Made by a program: the position numbers and the translations under genes
Shown: positions 1 to 8,889 of the stretch, piece by piece
Position numbering within the stretch: position 1 is the first letter of the stretch
Layout of the letters: each line of letters begins with the position of its first letter
Notes under the pieces: model-generated
Databases searched by the model: none
What the model saw: the letters and a program-made list of their open reading frames with translations, nothing else
What the model was told of the DNA's origin: nothing
Assembly (NCBI RefSeq): GCF_009765965.1
Contig: NZ_LMUL01000014.1
Span: 2,517,426 to 2,552,929 of the forward strand
Source of the DNA: Caulobacter sp. S45
GTDB lineage: Bacteria; Pseudomonadota; Alphaproteobacteria; Caulobacterales; Caulobacteraceae
Length of the DNA: 35,504 bases
Direction: 5' to 3'

Positions 1-101
1 CTTCCAAGATCGTCCCGCTGCCGCTGTCCAAGATGGCCAAGCGCTACGCCGCCGGCGAGCTGGCCCCCAAGTTCGGCGTGGCCCAGATGGCGGCCGAGTA
101 G
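1..101 (+). CDS. C-terminal fragment of an unidentified protein
   Basis: An open frame runs from the left edge to a TAG at 99-101 and encodes the last 32 residues of a protein, ending in KFGVAQMAAE. The codon use is typical of the neighbouring genes (G/C in third positions) and the frame ends just before a strong hairpin, so it is very likely a real 3' end. The visible stretch is basic and Ala/Leu rich with a short IVPLPLSKMA segment. That faintly recalls the end of CheB-type methylesterases, but it is too short to assign a family and I do not claim one. The gene is convergent with the dciA-like gene. Confidence 0.6.
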   Translation, partial: SKIVPLPLSKMAKRYAAGELAPKFGVAQMAAE

Positions 102-110
102 GGCGCTTCT

Positions 111-138
111 TCTCCTCCCCTGCAAAGCGGGGAGGAGA
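111..138. terminator. 10-bp perfect inverted repeat between convergent genes
   Basis: TCTCCTCCCC (111-120) is followed by an 8-base spacer and its exact reverse complement GGGGAGGAGA (129-138). The spacer can itself add a two-pair GC extension. It lies 9 bases after the stop of the left-edge gene and 4 bases beyond the stop of the opposing gene, the expected place for a bidirectional terminator. There is no clear T tract on either side, so it could also be a dispersed intergenic repeat of the genome. Confidence 0.6.
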
Positions 139-142
139 GAAT

Positions 143-691
143 TCACCCCCGGCGCGCGACTTCCCGGCCCAGGCGCATCAGCGCGCTTTTCAGCCCCCCG
201 TCCGGCGCCTCGGCCAGCCCGGCCGCCAGTTCCGCCTCGACCGCAGCGTCCAGCGGGACCGGACGGCGGCGGGTCTTGGCCTCGGTCGCGACCGGCGCGC
301 GGATCGGGCCCTGGACGATACGCAGCTTGTCCACCGCACCCGCGCCCAGCGCCAGGTTGACCCGAGCCAGGATGTCGGCGGTCTGGTGCTGGATCAGGGC
401 GGCGGCGGGGCCGTCGACGCGGATTTCCAGGATGGCCGGCCCCTCCTTGCGCGGACGCACCAGCTTCACCGGCTCGCTACGCCGGGCCAGCACCTCGCCG
501 GCGATCTCGCGCCAGCGCTCCATCAGCAGCTTCGGCCCCGGCCCGGTCTGGCCGAAGCGGCCTTCCAGCGTTTTGAGGTAGGCGGTCAGCGCCTTGCCGG
601 CCGGCGGCGCGACCCGACGGGGCGGCCGCGTGCGCTTACGCGCCAGGATGTCGGCGGCCTCTGACAGGGAAGGAAGCGGGCGGCGGGCCAT
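143..691 (-). CDS. dciA: DciA-like DUF721 protein (replicative helicase loader)
   Basis: A 182-residue DUF721 protein. DUF721/DciA proteins assist loading of the replicative helicase DnaB in bacteria that lack DnaC/DnaI loaders. The recognisable part is the central alpha/beta domain at about residues 35-125, with the family-like segments LMERWREIAGEVLARRSEP and LEIRVDGPAAALIQHQ followed by a helix ending LRIVQGP. It is flanked by a basic N-terminus rich in RKRTRPPRR, suited to nucleic-acid contact, and a variable C-terminal helix. The ATG at 691 is preceded by AGGAT as a weak ribosome site. It diverges from mutY across an 83-base gap; a DUF721 gene next to mutY is a recurrent alphaproteobacterial arrangement. 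The DciA role is inferred from the family. Confidence 0.8.
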   Translation of the reverse strand: MARRPLPSLSEAADILARKRTRPPRRVAPPAGKALTAYLKTLEGRFGQTGPGPKLLMERWREIAGEVLARRSEPVKLVRPRKEGPAILEIRVDGPAAALIQHQTADILARVNLALGAGAVDKLRIVQGPIRAPVATEAKTRRRPVPLDAAVEAELAAGLAEAPDGGLKSALMRLGREVARRG

Positions 692-774
692 GAACCATCC
701 TAACCCGCCCCGCGTCGTTTCGCGACCGCGCAGGGGCTTCGACAGGCGCGGCTTGAGGCCCTAAGCAGAGTGGC

Positions 775-1839
775 GTGAAGCCTTCCGATATCCGCGCGCT
801 GCAGGGCGCCCTTTTGGCCTGGTACGACGCCGAGGCGCGCGACCTGCCCTGGCGGGTGCGTCCGGGCGAGCGCGCCGCGGGCCATGCGAACGATCCCTAC
901 CGGGTCTGGCTGTCCGAGGTGATGCTGCAGCAGACCACCGTCCCCCACGCCACGCCCTATTTCCTCAGTTTCACCCGCCGCTGGCCGACGGCCAGCGCGC
1001 TGGCCGCCGAGGCGGACGCCGAGGTGATGAGCGCCTGGGCCGGGCTCGGCTACTACGCCCGCGCCCGCAACCTGCTGGCCTGCGCCCGTGCGGTGGCGGA
1101 GGACCATGGCGGCGTGTTTCCCGATACCGAGGCGGCCCTGCTCGCCCTGCCGGGGCTCGGTCCCTATACGGCGGCGGCGGTGGCGGCCATCGCCTTCGAC
1201 CGGTCGGCGGTGGTGGTCGATGGCAATGTGGAGCGGGTGGTCTCGCGGCTCTATGCGGTCGACGCGCCGCTGCCGGACGCCAAGCCCGAGCTGCGCTTGC
1301 TCGCCGGCGAGATCGCTAGCGAGACCCGTCCCGGCGACTGGGCGCAGGCGACCATGGACCTCGGCGCCACCATCTGCCGGCCCAAGGCGCCGCTGTGCGA
1401 CCGTTGTCCGGTCCGGCGGTTCTGCGCGGCGACGGTCGGCGGCGCGCCGGAGACCTATCCCCGCAAACGGGCCAAGGCCGATCGGCCCCGACGCTTCGGC
1501 GTGATCTATCTGGCGACCCGCAAGGGGGCGGTGGCGCGGGTCCGGCGACCAGACAAAGGCTTGCTCGGCGGCATGCTGGCCCTGCCGACCAGCGCCTGGC
1601 GCGCGACCCGGTTCGATCTTGCCGAAGCCGTCGCCGAGGCGCCTGTGCACGCGGACTGGCGCTCGGCGGGCGAGGTGGAGCATGTGTTCACCCACTTCGC
1701 CCTCAGCCTGACGGTTTTGCGGGCCGAGGTGGCGGGCGACATCGCCGGCGCCGAGTGGACCCGGGCGGAGGCGGCGGGCGAGGGATTGCCGACGGTGTTC
1801 CTGAAGGCCCTGCGCGCGGGGCTGTCCAACCTTCTCTGA
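775..1839 (+). CDS. mutY: Adenine DNA glycosylase MutY
   Basis: 354 residues. MutY removes adenine mispaired with 8-oxoguanine in base excision repair. All hallmarks are present: the catalytic-acid region LSEVMLQQT with E48, the helix-hairpin-helix LPGLGPYTAAAV, the catalytic Asp D149 in VVVDGNVERV, and the 4Fe-4S ligands C201-x6-C208-x2-C211-x5-C217. The C-terminal NUDIX-like domain (about residues 235-350) that recognises 8-oxoG is complete, including the loop ending EHVFTHFALSL. The start is GTG at 775. It diverges from the dciA-like gene and is followed 74 bases later by the preferred msrA start. Confidence 0.96.
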   Translation: MKPSDIRALQGALLAWYDAEARDLPWRVRPGERAAGHANDPYRVWLSEVMLQQTTVPHATPYFLSFTRRWPTASALAAEADAEVMSAWAGLGYYARARNLLACARAVAEDHGGVFPDTEAALLALPGLGPYTAAAVAAIAFDRSAVVVDGNVERVVSRLYAVDAPLPDAKPELRLLAGEIASETRPGDWAQATMDLGATICRPKAPLCDRCPVRRFCAATVGGAPETYPRKRAKADRPRRFGVIYLATRKGAVARVRRPDKGLLGGMLALPTSAWRATRFDLAEAVAEAPVHADWRSAGEVEHVFTHFALSLTVLRAEVAGDIAGAEWTRAEAAGEGLPTVFLKALRAGLSNLL

Positions 1840-1913
1840 ATTCTGTCCAACTGTAATCTTTCACGCTCGGCGTCCGTATTATGGACATGAGCTCGCTTCA
1901 GGTTCCGCCCATC

Positions 1914-2501
1914 ATGAAACGCTTCGCCGCCTTCCTCGCCGGTTTCCTCCTGCTCGCCATGGCGCCGATGGCCCATGCCGCGCCCCTGCAGAGCGCGGTG
2001 TTCTCCGGCGGCTGCTTCTGGTGCATGGAGCACGACATGAAGGCCATCCCCGGCGTGGTCTCGGTGGAGTCCGGCTATACCGGCGGCACGGTCGACCATC
2101 CGAGCTACGAACAGGTGTCGTCGGAGACCACCGGCCACTATGAGTCGGTCAAGGTGACGTTCGACCCGGCCAAGCTCGACTACGGTTTCCTGCTGTTCCG
2201 CTATTGGAAGCTGATCGACCCGACCGATGACCGCGGCCAGTTCTGCGATCGCGGCCCGTCCTACCGGCCGGCGATCTTCGTGGCCAACCCCGAGCAGCGC
2301 AAGATCGCCGAACAGTCCAAACTCGACGCCCAGAAGCAGCTGAAGCACGGCAAGATCATCGTGCCGATCCTGCCGCTGAAGACCTTCTGGCCGGCCGAGG
2401 CGTATCACCGCGACTACGCCCACACCCACATGATCGAGTACAACCTCTACCGTTCCGGCTGCGGCCGCGACGCGACGCTGCGCAAGGTCTGGGCGCAATA
2501 G
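1914..2501 (+). CDS. msrA: Exported peptide-methionine (S)-S-oxide reductase MsrA
   Basis: Reduces methionine-S-sulfoxide in proteins. The GCFWC motif places the catalytic cysteine at C34 (numbered from the 1914 start), and GYTGG, HYESVKV and HRDYAHTH are typical of MsrA. A cysteine in YRSGCGRD near the C-terminus is the probable resolving residue. The N-terminus is a signal peptide: KR, a hydrophobic run, then AHA with cleavage expected after residue 22. The enzyme should therefore act in the periplasm, which is less common than the cytosolic form. An in-frame ATG at 1881 adds 11 residues, but 1914 gives a normal signal peptide and is preferred; neither has a strong Shine-Dalgarno. Confidence 0.93.
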   Translation: MKRFAAFLAGFLLLAMAPMAHAAPLQSAVFSGGCFWCMEHDMKAIPGVVSVESGYTGGTVDHPSYEQVSSETTGHYESVKVTFDPAKLDYGFLLFRYWKLIDPTDDRGQFCDRGPSYRPAIFVANPEQRKIAEQSKLDAQKQLKHGKIIVPILPLKTFWPAEAYHRDYAHTHMIEYNLYRSGCGRDATLRKVWAQ

Positions 2502-2512
2502 AAATCCGTCCT

Positions 2513-2541
2513 CCCGGATAAGCGCTGGCGTGCTTTCCGGG
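2513..2541. terminator. Hairpin between convergent msrA and phosphoesterase genes
   Basis: CCCGGA (2513-2518) pairs with TCCGGG (2536-2541). After a single unpaired T, AAGCGC pairs with GTGCTT (one G-T wobble), leaving a TGGC tetraloop. Outer TCCT/AGGA bases extend it loosely to 2509-2550. It fills the gap between two convergent stop codons, so a bidirectional terminator is likely. No T tract is seen. The compact form resembles dispersed intergenic palindromes, and only a genome-wide count would tell. Confidence 0.55.
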
Positions 2542-2551
2542 ATGACAGGAT

Positions 2552-3361
2552 CTAGGAGGTGGAGGGGGGAGAGGCTAGGCTCCGTCGAGGTAGCCGCCAG
2601 GTCTGCAGCACCTCCAGCCCCTTGCCGTTCCAGCCCATGGCGGTGATCTCCACCGCCACCGCATCCGCTTCGATCACATTGAAGCTGGGCGGCGTCCCGC
2701 GCGTACGCAAGGACAGGGTGCCCGCGCCCACCGCATAGGTGTGGCTGTCGCCATAGGGCAGGGCGATGGCGAACGGGTTGTGGATGTGGCCGGTCAGGAC
2801 CAGGTCCACGCCGCCCAGCGCCAGCATCTCCGCCGCCTTGGCGCCGCGATGCACGCTGCCCGTGACCGGCGCGCCCTTCACCTCCATCAGCGGATGGTGG
2901 CAGCCGACGATGCGCAGGGTGTCGTTTGGCGTGGCGGCCAGGCTGGAGATGATCTCCTCGGTCATTTCAAGATCGATAGCGCCCTTTGACCAGTCCATGC
3001 GGGGTTGGGCGCCGCGAGCAGTGTTGATCATCCGGGCTGCGAAGCCGTCGCCGACGTAAAGTTCGCCCCGCACCCGCCCGATATGATGGCGATACCGCTC
3101 GAAGGGGACGAGCGCGCGCAGCGCCAGGTTCCAATAGGGCGTGTCGTGGTTGCCGGGCGTGCACAGGCGCGGCAGCGGCAGGCGCTTAAGCCAGGCCCCG
3201 GCTTCGCGGAACTCGCTCGGCAGGCCGTTGAGGGTCAGGTCGCCGGTGACCAAGGTCAGGTCCGGCGGTGAGCCTTGCAGGTAGTCGAGCGTGGCCTCCA
3301 CCGCCGCGGGGTCCTCCCCGCCGAAGTGGATGTCGCTGATCTGCACCAACCGCACCGTCAC
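2552..3361 (-). CDS. Calcineurin-like metallophosphoesterase
   Basis: 269 residues from a GTG at 3361. It carries the ordered metal-ligand motifs of class III cyclic-nucleotide-type phosphodiesterases: DIH (D10, H12), GDLT (D41), GNHD (N71, H72), GCHHPL and GHIH. CpdA-like enzymes hydrolyse cAMP, but the family also includes phospholipid and nucleotide hydrolases, so the substrate is open. The GTG overlaps the TGA of the upstream lipid-kinase gene (GTGA, 3358-3361), which argues for translational coupling and a possible shared role in phospholipid or phosphate-ester metabolism. The same frame stays open upstream inside the kinase gene, but that extension has no family similarity and is rejected. 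Confidence 0.88.
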   Translation of the reverse strand: MTVRLVQISDIHFGGEDPAAVEATLDYLQGSPPDLTLVTGDLTLNGLPSEFREAGAWLKRLPLPRLCTPGNHDTPYWNLALRALVPFERYRHHIGRVRGELYVGDGFAARMINTARGAQPRMDWSKGAIDLEMTEEIISSLAATPNDTLRIVGCHHPLMEVKGAPVTGSVHRGAKAAEMLALGGVDLVLTGHIHNPFAIALPYGDSHTYAVGAGTLSLRTRGTPPSFNVIEADAVAVEITAMGWNGKGLEVLQTWRLPRRSLASPPSTS

Positions 3362-4284
3362 GCGGTTCCCTGCGCCAAGGTCTTGAGCGGCTGGAAGTCG
3401 GCGGGGACCAGCGCCCGGAAGGCGTGGGGACGGAAGCTGAACTTCACCGGAGAGCTGAAGCGATGAGGTTCGCCGTCGAGCGTCGCCGCGATATGTCCGT
3501 TGGCCCAGGCGTCTCCGCTGCGGCAGATCTGCGTCGTCACCGCCGGATCGTCGCGCCAATGGCCGGTCAACGTCGCCATGCCGAGGCGGAAACCCTCGAG
3601 CGCATCGTGCGGATCGAGCGCGGCGGCCTCCAGCCCGATGTCCTCGTCCAATGCGCGGGAAACCAAGGGGCACATCAGGGTCAGCGCCTCCGCCTTCCAG
3701 GTGTGGCCATGGTCGAGCGTGTAGCGCAGTCGGCCGGAAAAGGCGCGCAGCCACGCCCGCCGCGCGTGCAGCATCATCATCCGTAGCCGCCCACGGCGCA
3801 TGGCCTCGCGCGCCTCGGCCCACAGCGCCGGCTCGCCCAGGATGGCGGCGACATGGAAGGTCCGGCCCGCCACCTCGCCACCCGAGACGTCGACGATCCG
3901 CCGACTCTCCAGCGCATCCTGCAAGGCCTGGGGCCACGCGCGCGCGCCATATAGGGCGTGGGGCAGCATGTTCATGGTCCCGCCGGGCAGCGGCGCGAGC
4001 ACCGGGCCATCGGGTCCGCAGAGCTCCGCCGCCAGCGTCGCGGTGCCGTCGCCCGCCAGCACGACCAGCAGGTCGGGCGCAGCGGCGACGGCCTCATTCA
4101 GCGCCGTGCGCAGCTGTTCGGGCGCGACGGCGGCGACCAAGATCTCCAAGCCGGCGGCCGACGCGATCTCGGCCAGACGGGCCGCCGCGTTCGGTCCCAC
4201 CCCGCCGGAGGCCGCGTTCAGCACCGCACGCGCGGTGACGATGCGTTGTGGGGCTTGGGGTTGAAGCGAATCCGCGAGCGGCAT
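3358..4284 (-). CDS. Diacylglycerol/lipid kinase (DAGK catalytic domain, YegS-like)
   Basis: 308 residues with the DAGK/NAD-kinase-like fold. The nucleotide-binding loop LAGDGTATLAA (GDG at 78-80) and the following PLPGGTMNMLPHAL (PGGT at 100-103) are diagnostic. The second, beta-rich domain begins near residue 135 and ends in SSPVKFSFRPHAFRALVP. Members phosphorylate diacylglycerol, phosphatidylglycerol or sphingoid lipids; the substrate cannot be read from sequence. It is first in a two-gene unit with the overlapping phosphoesterase. The ATG at 4284 fits an N-terminus shortly before the first strand, TARAVLNAASGG. Confidence 0.87.
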   Translation of the reverse strand: MPLADSLQPQAPQRIVTARAVLNAASGGVGPNAAARLAEIASAAGLEILVAAVAPEQLRTALNEAVAAAPDLLVVLAGDGTATLAAELCGPDGPVLAPLPGGTMNMLPHALYGARAWPQALQDALESRRIVDVSGGEVAGRTFHVAAILGEPALWAEAREAMRRGRLRMMMLHARRAWLRAFSGRLRYTLDHGHTWKAEALTLMCPLVSRALDEDIGLEAAALDPHDALEGFRLGMATLTGHWRDDPAVTTQICRSGDAWANGHIAATLDGEPHRFSSPVKFSFRPHAFRALVPADFQPLKTLAQGTA

Positions 4285-4335
4285 GGACCTGCAACGCGAC
4301 CAGACCTTGGCTGTTCCGAAGCGGACTGCGCCGGT

Positions 4336-5097
4336 TCAGGTGCGCAGGCGGTATCCCGTGCGGAAGATCCACCAGATCACGCCCAGGCAGGCGCACATGA
4401 AGGCCAGGGTCATGCCCAGGCTGACGCCCACCCCGACATCGGACACACCGTAGAAGCTCCAGCGGAAGCCCGAGACCAGATAGAGCACCGGGTTGAACAG
4501 GGTGATCTTGCGCCAGATCGGCGGCAGCATGGCGATCGAGTAGAAGCTGCCGCCCAGGAAGGTCAGCGGCGTGACGACCAGCAGCGGCACGATCTGCAGC
4601 TTCTCGAACCCATCCGCCCAGATGCCGATGATGAAGCCGAACAGGCTGAAGGTCAGCGCGGTCAGCACCAGGAAGGCGGCCATCCAGAACGGGTGGACGA
4701 TCTGAAACGGCACGAACAGCCGGGCTGTGCCCAGGATGATCAGGCCCAGCAGGATCGACTTGGTCGCCGCCCCGCCGACATAGCCGATCACCGCCTCGAT
4801 CCAGGAGACCGGCGCGGACAGCAGCTCGTAGATGGTCCCGGCCCACTTGGGCATGTAGATGCCGAACGAGGCGTTGGACAGGCTCTGGGTCAGCACCGAC
4901 AACATCATCAGGCCCGGCACGATGAAGGCGCCGTAGCTGACCCCGCTGATCGCGTTCATGTGCGAGCCGATGGCCGAGCCGAACACCACGAAATACAGCG
5001 AGGTGGAGATCACCGGGGCCAGGATGCTCTGGGTCAGGGTGCGGAACCACCGCGCTAGTTCGAAGCTGTAGATGGCGCGGATGGCGTGCAGGTTCAT
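4336..5097 (-). CDS. ABC-2 type transporter permease (YadH-like)
   Basis: 253 residues with about six hydrophobic segments and the ABC2_membrane pattern: an amphipathic N-terminus ([18 protein letters not shown]), a central conserved loop, then the [20 protein letters not shown] segment and [11 protein letters not shown] typical of YadH/NodJ-type exporters. The start at 5097 is chosen because AAGGGG lies just upstream. An in-frame ATG at 5112 would overlap the ATPase stop as ATGA and adds five residues, but lacks a ribosome site. It works with the ATPase gene immediately upstream; the exported substrate is unknown. Confidence 0.9.
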   Translation of the reverse strand: MNLHAIRAIYSFELARWFRTLTQSILAPVISTSLYFVVFGSAIGSHMNAISGVSYGAFIVPGLMMLSVLTQSLSNASFGIYMPKWAGTIYELLSAPVSWIEAVIGYVGGAATKSILLGLIILGTARLFVPFQIVHPFWMAAFLVLTALTFSLFGFIIGIWADGFEKLQIVPLLVVTPLTFLGGSFYSIAMLPPIWRKITLFNPVLYLVSGFRWSFYGVSDVGVGVSLGMTLAFMCACLGVIWWIFRTGYRLRT

Positions 5098-5108
5098 GGC
5101 CGGCCCCT

Positions 5109-6086
<978 letters not shown>

Positions 6087-6169
6087 TGCGCTCGGCCGCC
6101 GACGCCCCCATGTCGGCCATCAGATGAGCGTCGCCATGGGCCAGGGCAAGGCGGCGGCCCAGCTTTAAT

Positions 6170-7813
6170 TTAGCTGTTTCCGCTCAGGCCGCGGGCGGGG
6201 CGCGCGAGGGCGGAAAGCAGGGCCTCCAGGGTGGCCAGTTCGTCCGCCTCGCGCGAAGGCTTGTCCCAACGGATGCGGTTCACGCGCGGGAAGCGCATGG
6301 CGACGCCGGACTTGTGCCGGGTCGAGCGCTGCAGACCCTCGAAGGCGATCTCCAGCACCAGGCCGGACTGCATGTCGGCGCGGATCGAGCGGACGGGGCC
6401 AAAGCGGTCGATGGTGTGGTCGCGGACGTACTTGTCGAGCTGTTTCAGCTCCTCGTCGGTGAAGCCGAAATAGGCCTTGCCGACGGGCACCAGGACGCGG
6501 TCGCCATTGGAATCTTCGCGCCAGACCCCGAAGGTGTAGTCCGAATAGAAGCCCGAGCGCTTGCCGTGACCGCGCTGGGCGTACATCAGCACCGCGTCGA
6601 CCAGGTGCGGGTCGCGCTTCCACTTGAACCACAGCCCCTTGGGCCGTCCCGCGACATAGGGCGAGTCCAGGCGCTTCAGCATCAGCCCCTCGCTGAGCTG
6701 CGGATCGCCCGCGGGGGGATCGGCGCGGATGCCCGCCAGCGCCTCCCAGTCGGGAAAAGCCACCAGGGGTGAAAGGTCCAGGCGCGGGTTGGCGGCGCGC
6801 GCGACCAGCTTCTCCAGGCGACCGCGGCGGGCGGAGAAGGGCTGTTCGCGCAGGTCCTCGTCGCCGTCCATCAGCAGGTCGTAGGCGCGGATTCCGGCGG
6901 GGTGCTTGCCCATCAGGGCCGCGTCGGGGGTCTTGCGGTTCAGCCGCTGCTGCAGGTCGCCGAAGCCACCGATGGTGTGGCCGTGCATGACCAGCAGCTC
7001 GCCGTCGATCACGCCTTCGAAACCCAGGCTCTCCAGCACGTCGGGAAAGGCCTTGCCGATGTCGTCGCCGGTGCGGCTGTACAGGGCGCGGCGTCCGCCC
7101 TCGTTGACCGCCTGGACCCGGACGCCGTCCCACTTCCACTCCGCTGCGTAGTCCTGGGCGTCGTAGCGGGCGAAGTCGGTCGCTTCGTCGATGGCTTGGG
7201 CCAGCATCACCGGGCGGAAGCGGGCGGGGGCGTTGGGGCTCGGGCGCTCGCTGCGACCTTCCAGCCAGGCGAACAGATCGACATAGGGCGGGTGCTGACT
7301 GTGCCAGACCTCCTCGATCTGCTCCACCGGAACGCCGCCGAAATCAGCCAGGGCCTGCTTGGCCAGGCGCGCCGAGACGCCGACCCGCAACGCCCCGGTC
7401 ATCAGCTTGAGCAGCGCCCAGCGCCCGTCCGCGTCCATCGCGTCCAGCCAGCCCTCCAGCAGCTTCGGAACCTCATGCTTGGACGCAGTGAGCAGGGCGT
7501 CGACCACCTGCGACAGGTCTGGCTCGCGATTGGCGCCGGGCCGCACCGGCCAGGCCAGGGCGACAGTCTCGGCCAGATCGCCGACATAGTCGTAGGACAG
7601 GGCGAACAACTGCGGGTCGATGCGCGCCTCCGCCGCGCTGCGGATGATGGCAGGTTTGGCGGCGCTAAAGGACAGAGCGCCGGTCAGGGCGGCCAGGGCC
7701 CAGCCCCGATCCGGGTCGAGCGTGGAGCGCAGGTGGTCGGCCAGCAGCACCAGCTTCGCATTGCGCGAGGGCGTGAAGGCCAGCCGGTCGAGCAGGACAG
7801 CGAAGGCGCGCAC
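6170..7813 (-). CDS. ATP-dependent DNA ligase
   Basis: 547 residues from a GTG at 7813. The adenylation motif EWKWDG gives nucleophile K227. The later motifs [22 protein letters not shown] and WFKWKR complete the nucleotidyltransferase set, followed by an OB domain (about 420-530). The N-terminal 200 residues are the helical DNA-binding domain found in the larger bacterial ATP ligases rather than in LigD or minimal LigC. The start overlaps the stop of the exonuclease gene by one base (TAGTG). That linkage is typical of the ligase-associated repair module, where the pair is often joined by an Lhr-type helicase and the PdeM endonuclease; neither is in this window. Confidence 0.94.
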   Translation of the reverse strand: MRAFAVLLDRLAFTPSRNAKLVLLADHLRSTLDPDRGWALAALTGALSFSAAKPAIIRSAAEARIDPQLFALSYDYVGDLAETVALAWPVRPGANREPDLSQVVDALLTASKHEVPKLLEGWLDAMDADGRWALLKLMTGALRVGVSARLAKQALADFGGVPVEQIEEVWHSQHPPYVDLFAWLEGRSERPSPNAPARFRPVMLAQAIDEATDFARYDAQDYAAEWKWDGVRVQAVNEGGRRALYSRTGDDIGKAFPDVLESLGFEGVIDGELLVMHGHTIGGFGDLQQRLNRKTPDAALMGKHPAGIRAYDLLMDGDEDLREQPFSARRGRLEKLVARAANPRLDLSPLVAFPDWEALAGIRADPPAGDPQLSEGLMLKRLDSPYVAGRPKGLWFKWKRDPHLVDAVLMYAQRGHGKRSGFYSDYTFGVWREDSNGDRVLVPVGKAYFGFTDEELKQLDKYVRDHTIDRFGPVRSIRADMQSGLVLEIAFEGLQRSTRHKSGVAMRFPRVNRIRWDKPSREADELATLEALLSALARPARGLSGNS

Positions 7814-8826
7814 TAGTCGTCGTCCTCGTCTTCGTAGCCGACGATGGCCAGCGCCTTGGCGGGGATGTCGTTCAGCGCCGACCAACGCAGCAGCGCCTCT
7901 TCCGCGCCGTGCGTCACCCACAGCTCTTCCGGCCTCACCTCCGAGATGGTGTTGGTCAGCTCGTCCCAGTCGGCATGATCGGAGATGATCAGCGGCAGCT
8001 CCACATGGCGTTGCCGTGCACGCGCCTTCACCCGCATCCAGCCGGATGCGAAGCAGGGGACGGGGTCGGCGAAGCGGCGCACCCAGGTCCCTTCCAGCGC
8101 CGATGGCGGGGCGATGACCACCGCCCCCTCGAACGCGGCCTTCTTCTCCACCGTCGCCGGCGCCAGCGGACCCAGATCGACGCCGAAGCCGGTGTAGAGT
8201 TCGTCCAGCCGGGCCATGGCGCCGTGGGTGTAGATGACCTGGTCATGGCCGGCCTGGCGCAGCAGGCGGATGATCCGCTGCGCCTTGCCCAGCGCATAGG
8301 CGCCGACGATGTGAGTGCGTTGAGGAAACTGTTCCAACGACTTGATCAGCTTGGCGATTTCGTCGCTGTCCGGCGGGTGGCGGAACACCGGCAGGCCGAA
8401 GGTCGCCTCGGTGACGAAGACGTCGCAGGCGATGGGCTCGAATGGCGCGCAGGTGGGGTCGGCGCGGCGCTTGTAGTCGCCGGAGACCACGATGGTCATG
8501 CCCTTCCAGCGTAGCACCGCCTGGGCCGAGCCCAGGATGTGGCCGGCCGGGACCAGGGTCACATCGACACCGCCGCGCTCGATGGTCTCGCCGTAGCGGA
8601 GCGGTTCGACCCGGCCGGCGAAGTCCTCGCCATAGCGTACCGCCATGATCGCCAGGGTCTCCGGCGTGGCCGCCACCACCCCGTGGCCGGCGCGGGCGTG
8701 GTCGGCATGGCCGTGGGTGATCACCGCCCGGTCCACTGGCCGGGTCGGGTCGATGTAGAAGTCGCCGGGCGGGCAGTAGAGGCCGGCGGGGCGGGGACAC
8801 AGCAGGGCTTGCGGCTTCAGCTTCAC
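7813..8826 (-). CDS. Ligase-associated MBL-fold DNA exonuclease
   Basis: 337 residues of the metallo-beta-lactamase/beta-CASP-like nuclease family that travels with ATP-dependent ligases. HGHADH (H38, H40, D42, H43) is the di-metal signature, followed by PAGHILGSAQAVL, VVSGDYK and a late SDHADWDEL. These resemble SNM1/Pso2 and CPSF-type nucleases, so DNA end processing in repair is the likely role. The C-terminus is a short acidic run, EDEDDD. It is translationally coupled to the ligase gene (TAGTG). The ATG at 8826 matches the usual start of the family. Confidence 0.9.
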   Translation of the reverse strand: MKLKPQALLCPRPAGLYCPPGDFYIDPTRPVDRAVITHGHADHARAGHGVVAATPETLAIMAVRYGEDFAGRVEPLRYGETIERGGVDVTLVPAGHILGSAQAVLRWKGMTIVVSGDYKRRADPTCAPFEPIACDVFVTEATFGLPVFRHPPDSDEIAKLIKSLEQFPQRTHIVGAYALGKAQRIIRLLRQAGHDQVIYTHGAMARLDELYTGFGVDLGPLAPATVEKKAAFEGAVVIAPPSALEGTWVRRFADPVPCFASGWMRVKARARQRHVELPLIISDHADWDELTNTISEVRPEELWVTHGAEEALLRWSALNDIPAKALAIVGYEDEDDD

Positions 8827-8889
8827 GCCTGGGCCAACGCTCGCATCCTCGCGTCGATCCCTGGCGGCGACGGTTTCAACGCGGGAGGG

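Noticed and set aside
3362-3937. N-terminal extension of the metallophosphoesterase frame
   Set aside because: The added residues are a shifted reading of the lipid kinase; the enzyme proper begins at the GTG of the GTGA overlap, at the first strand with the DIH motif.
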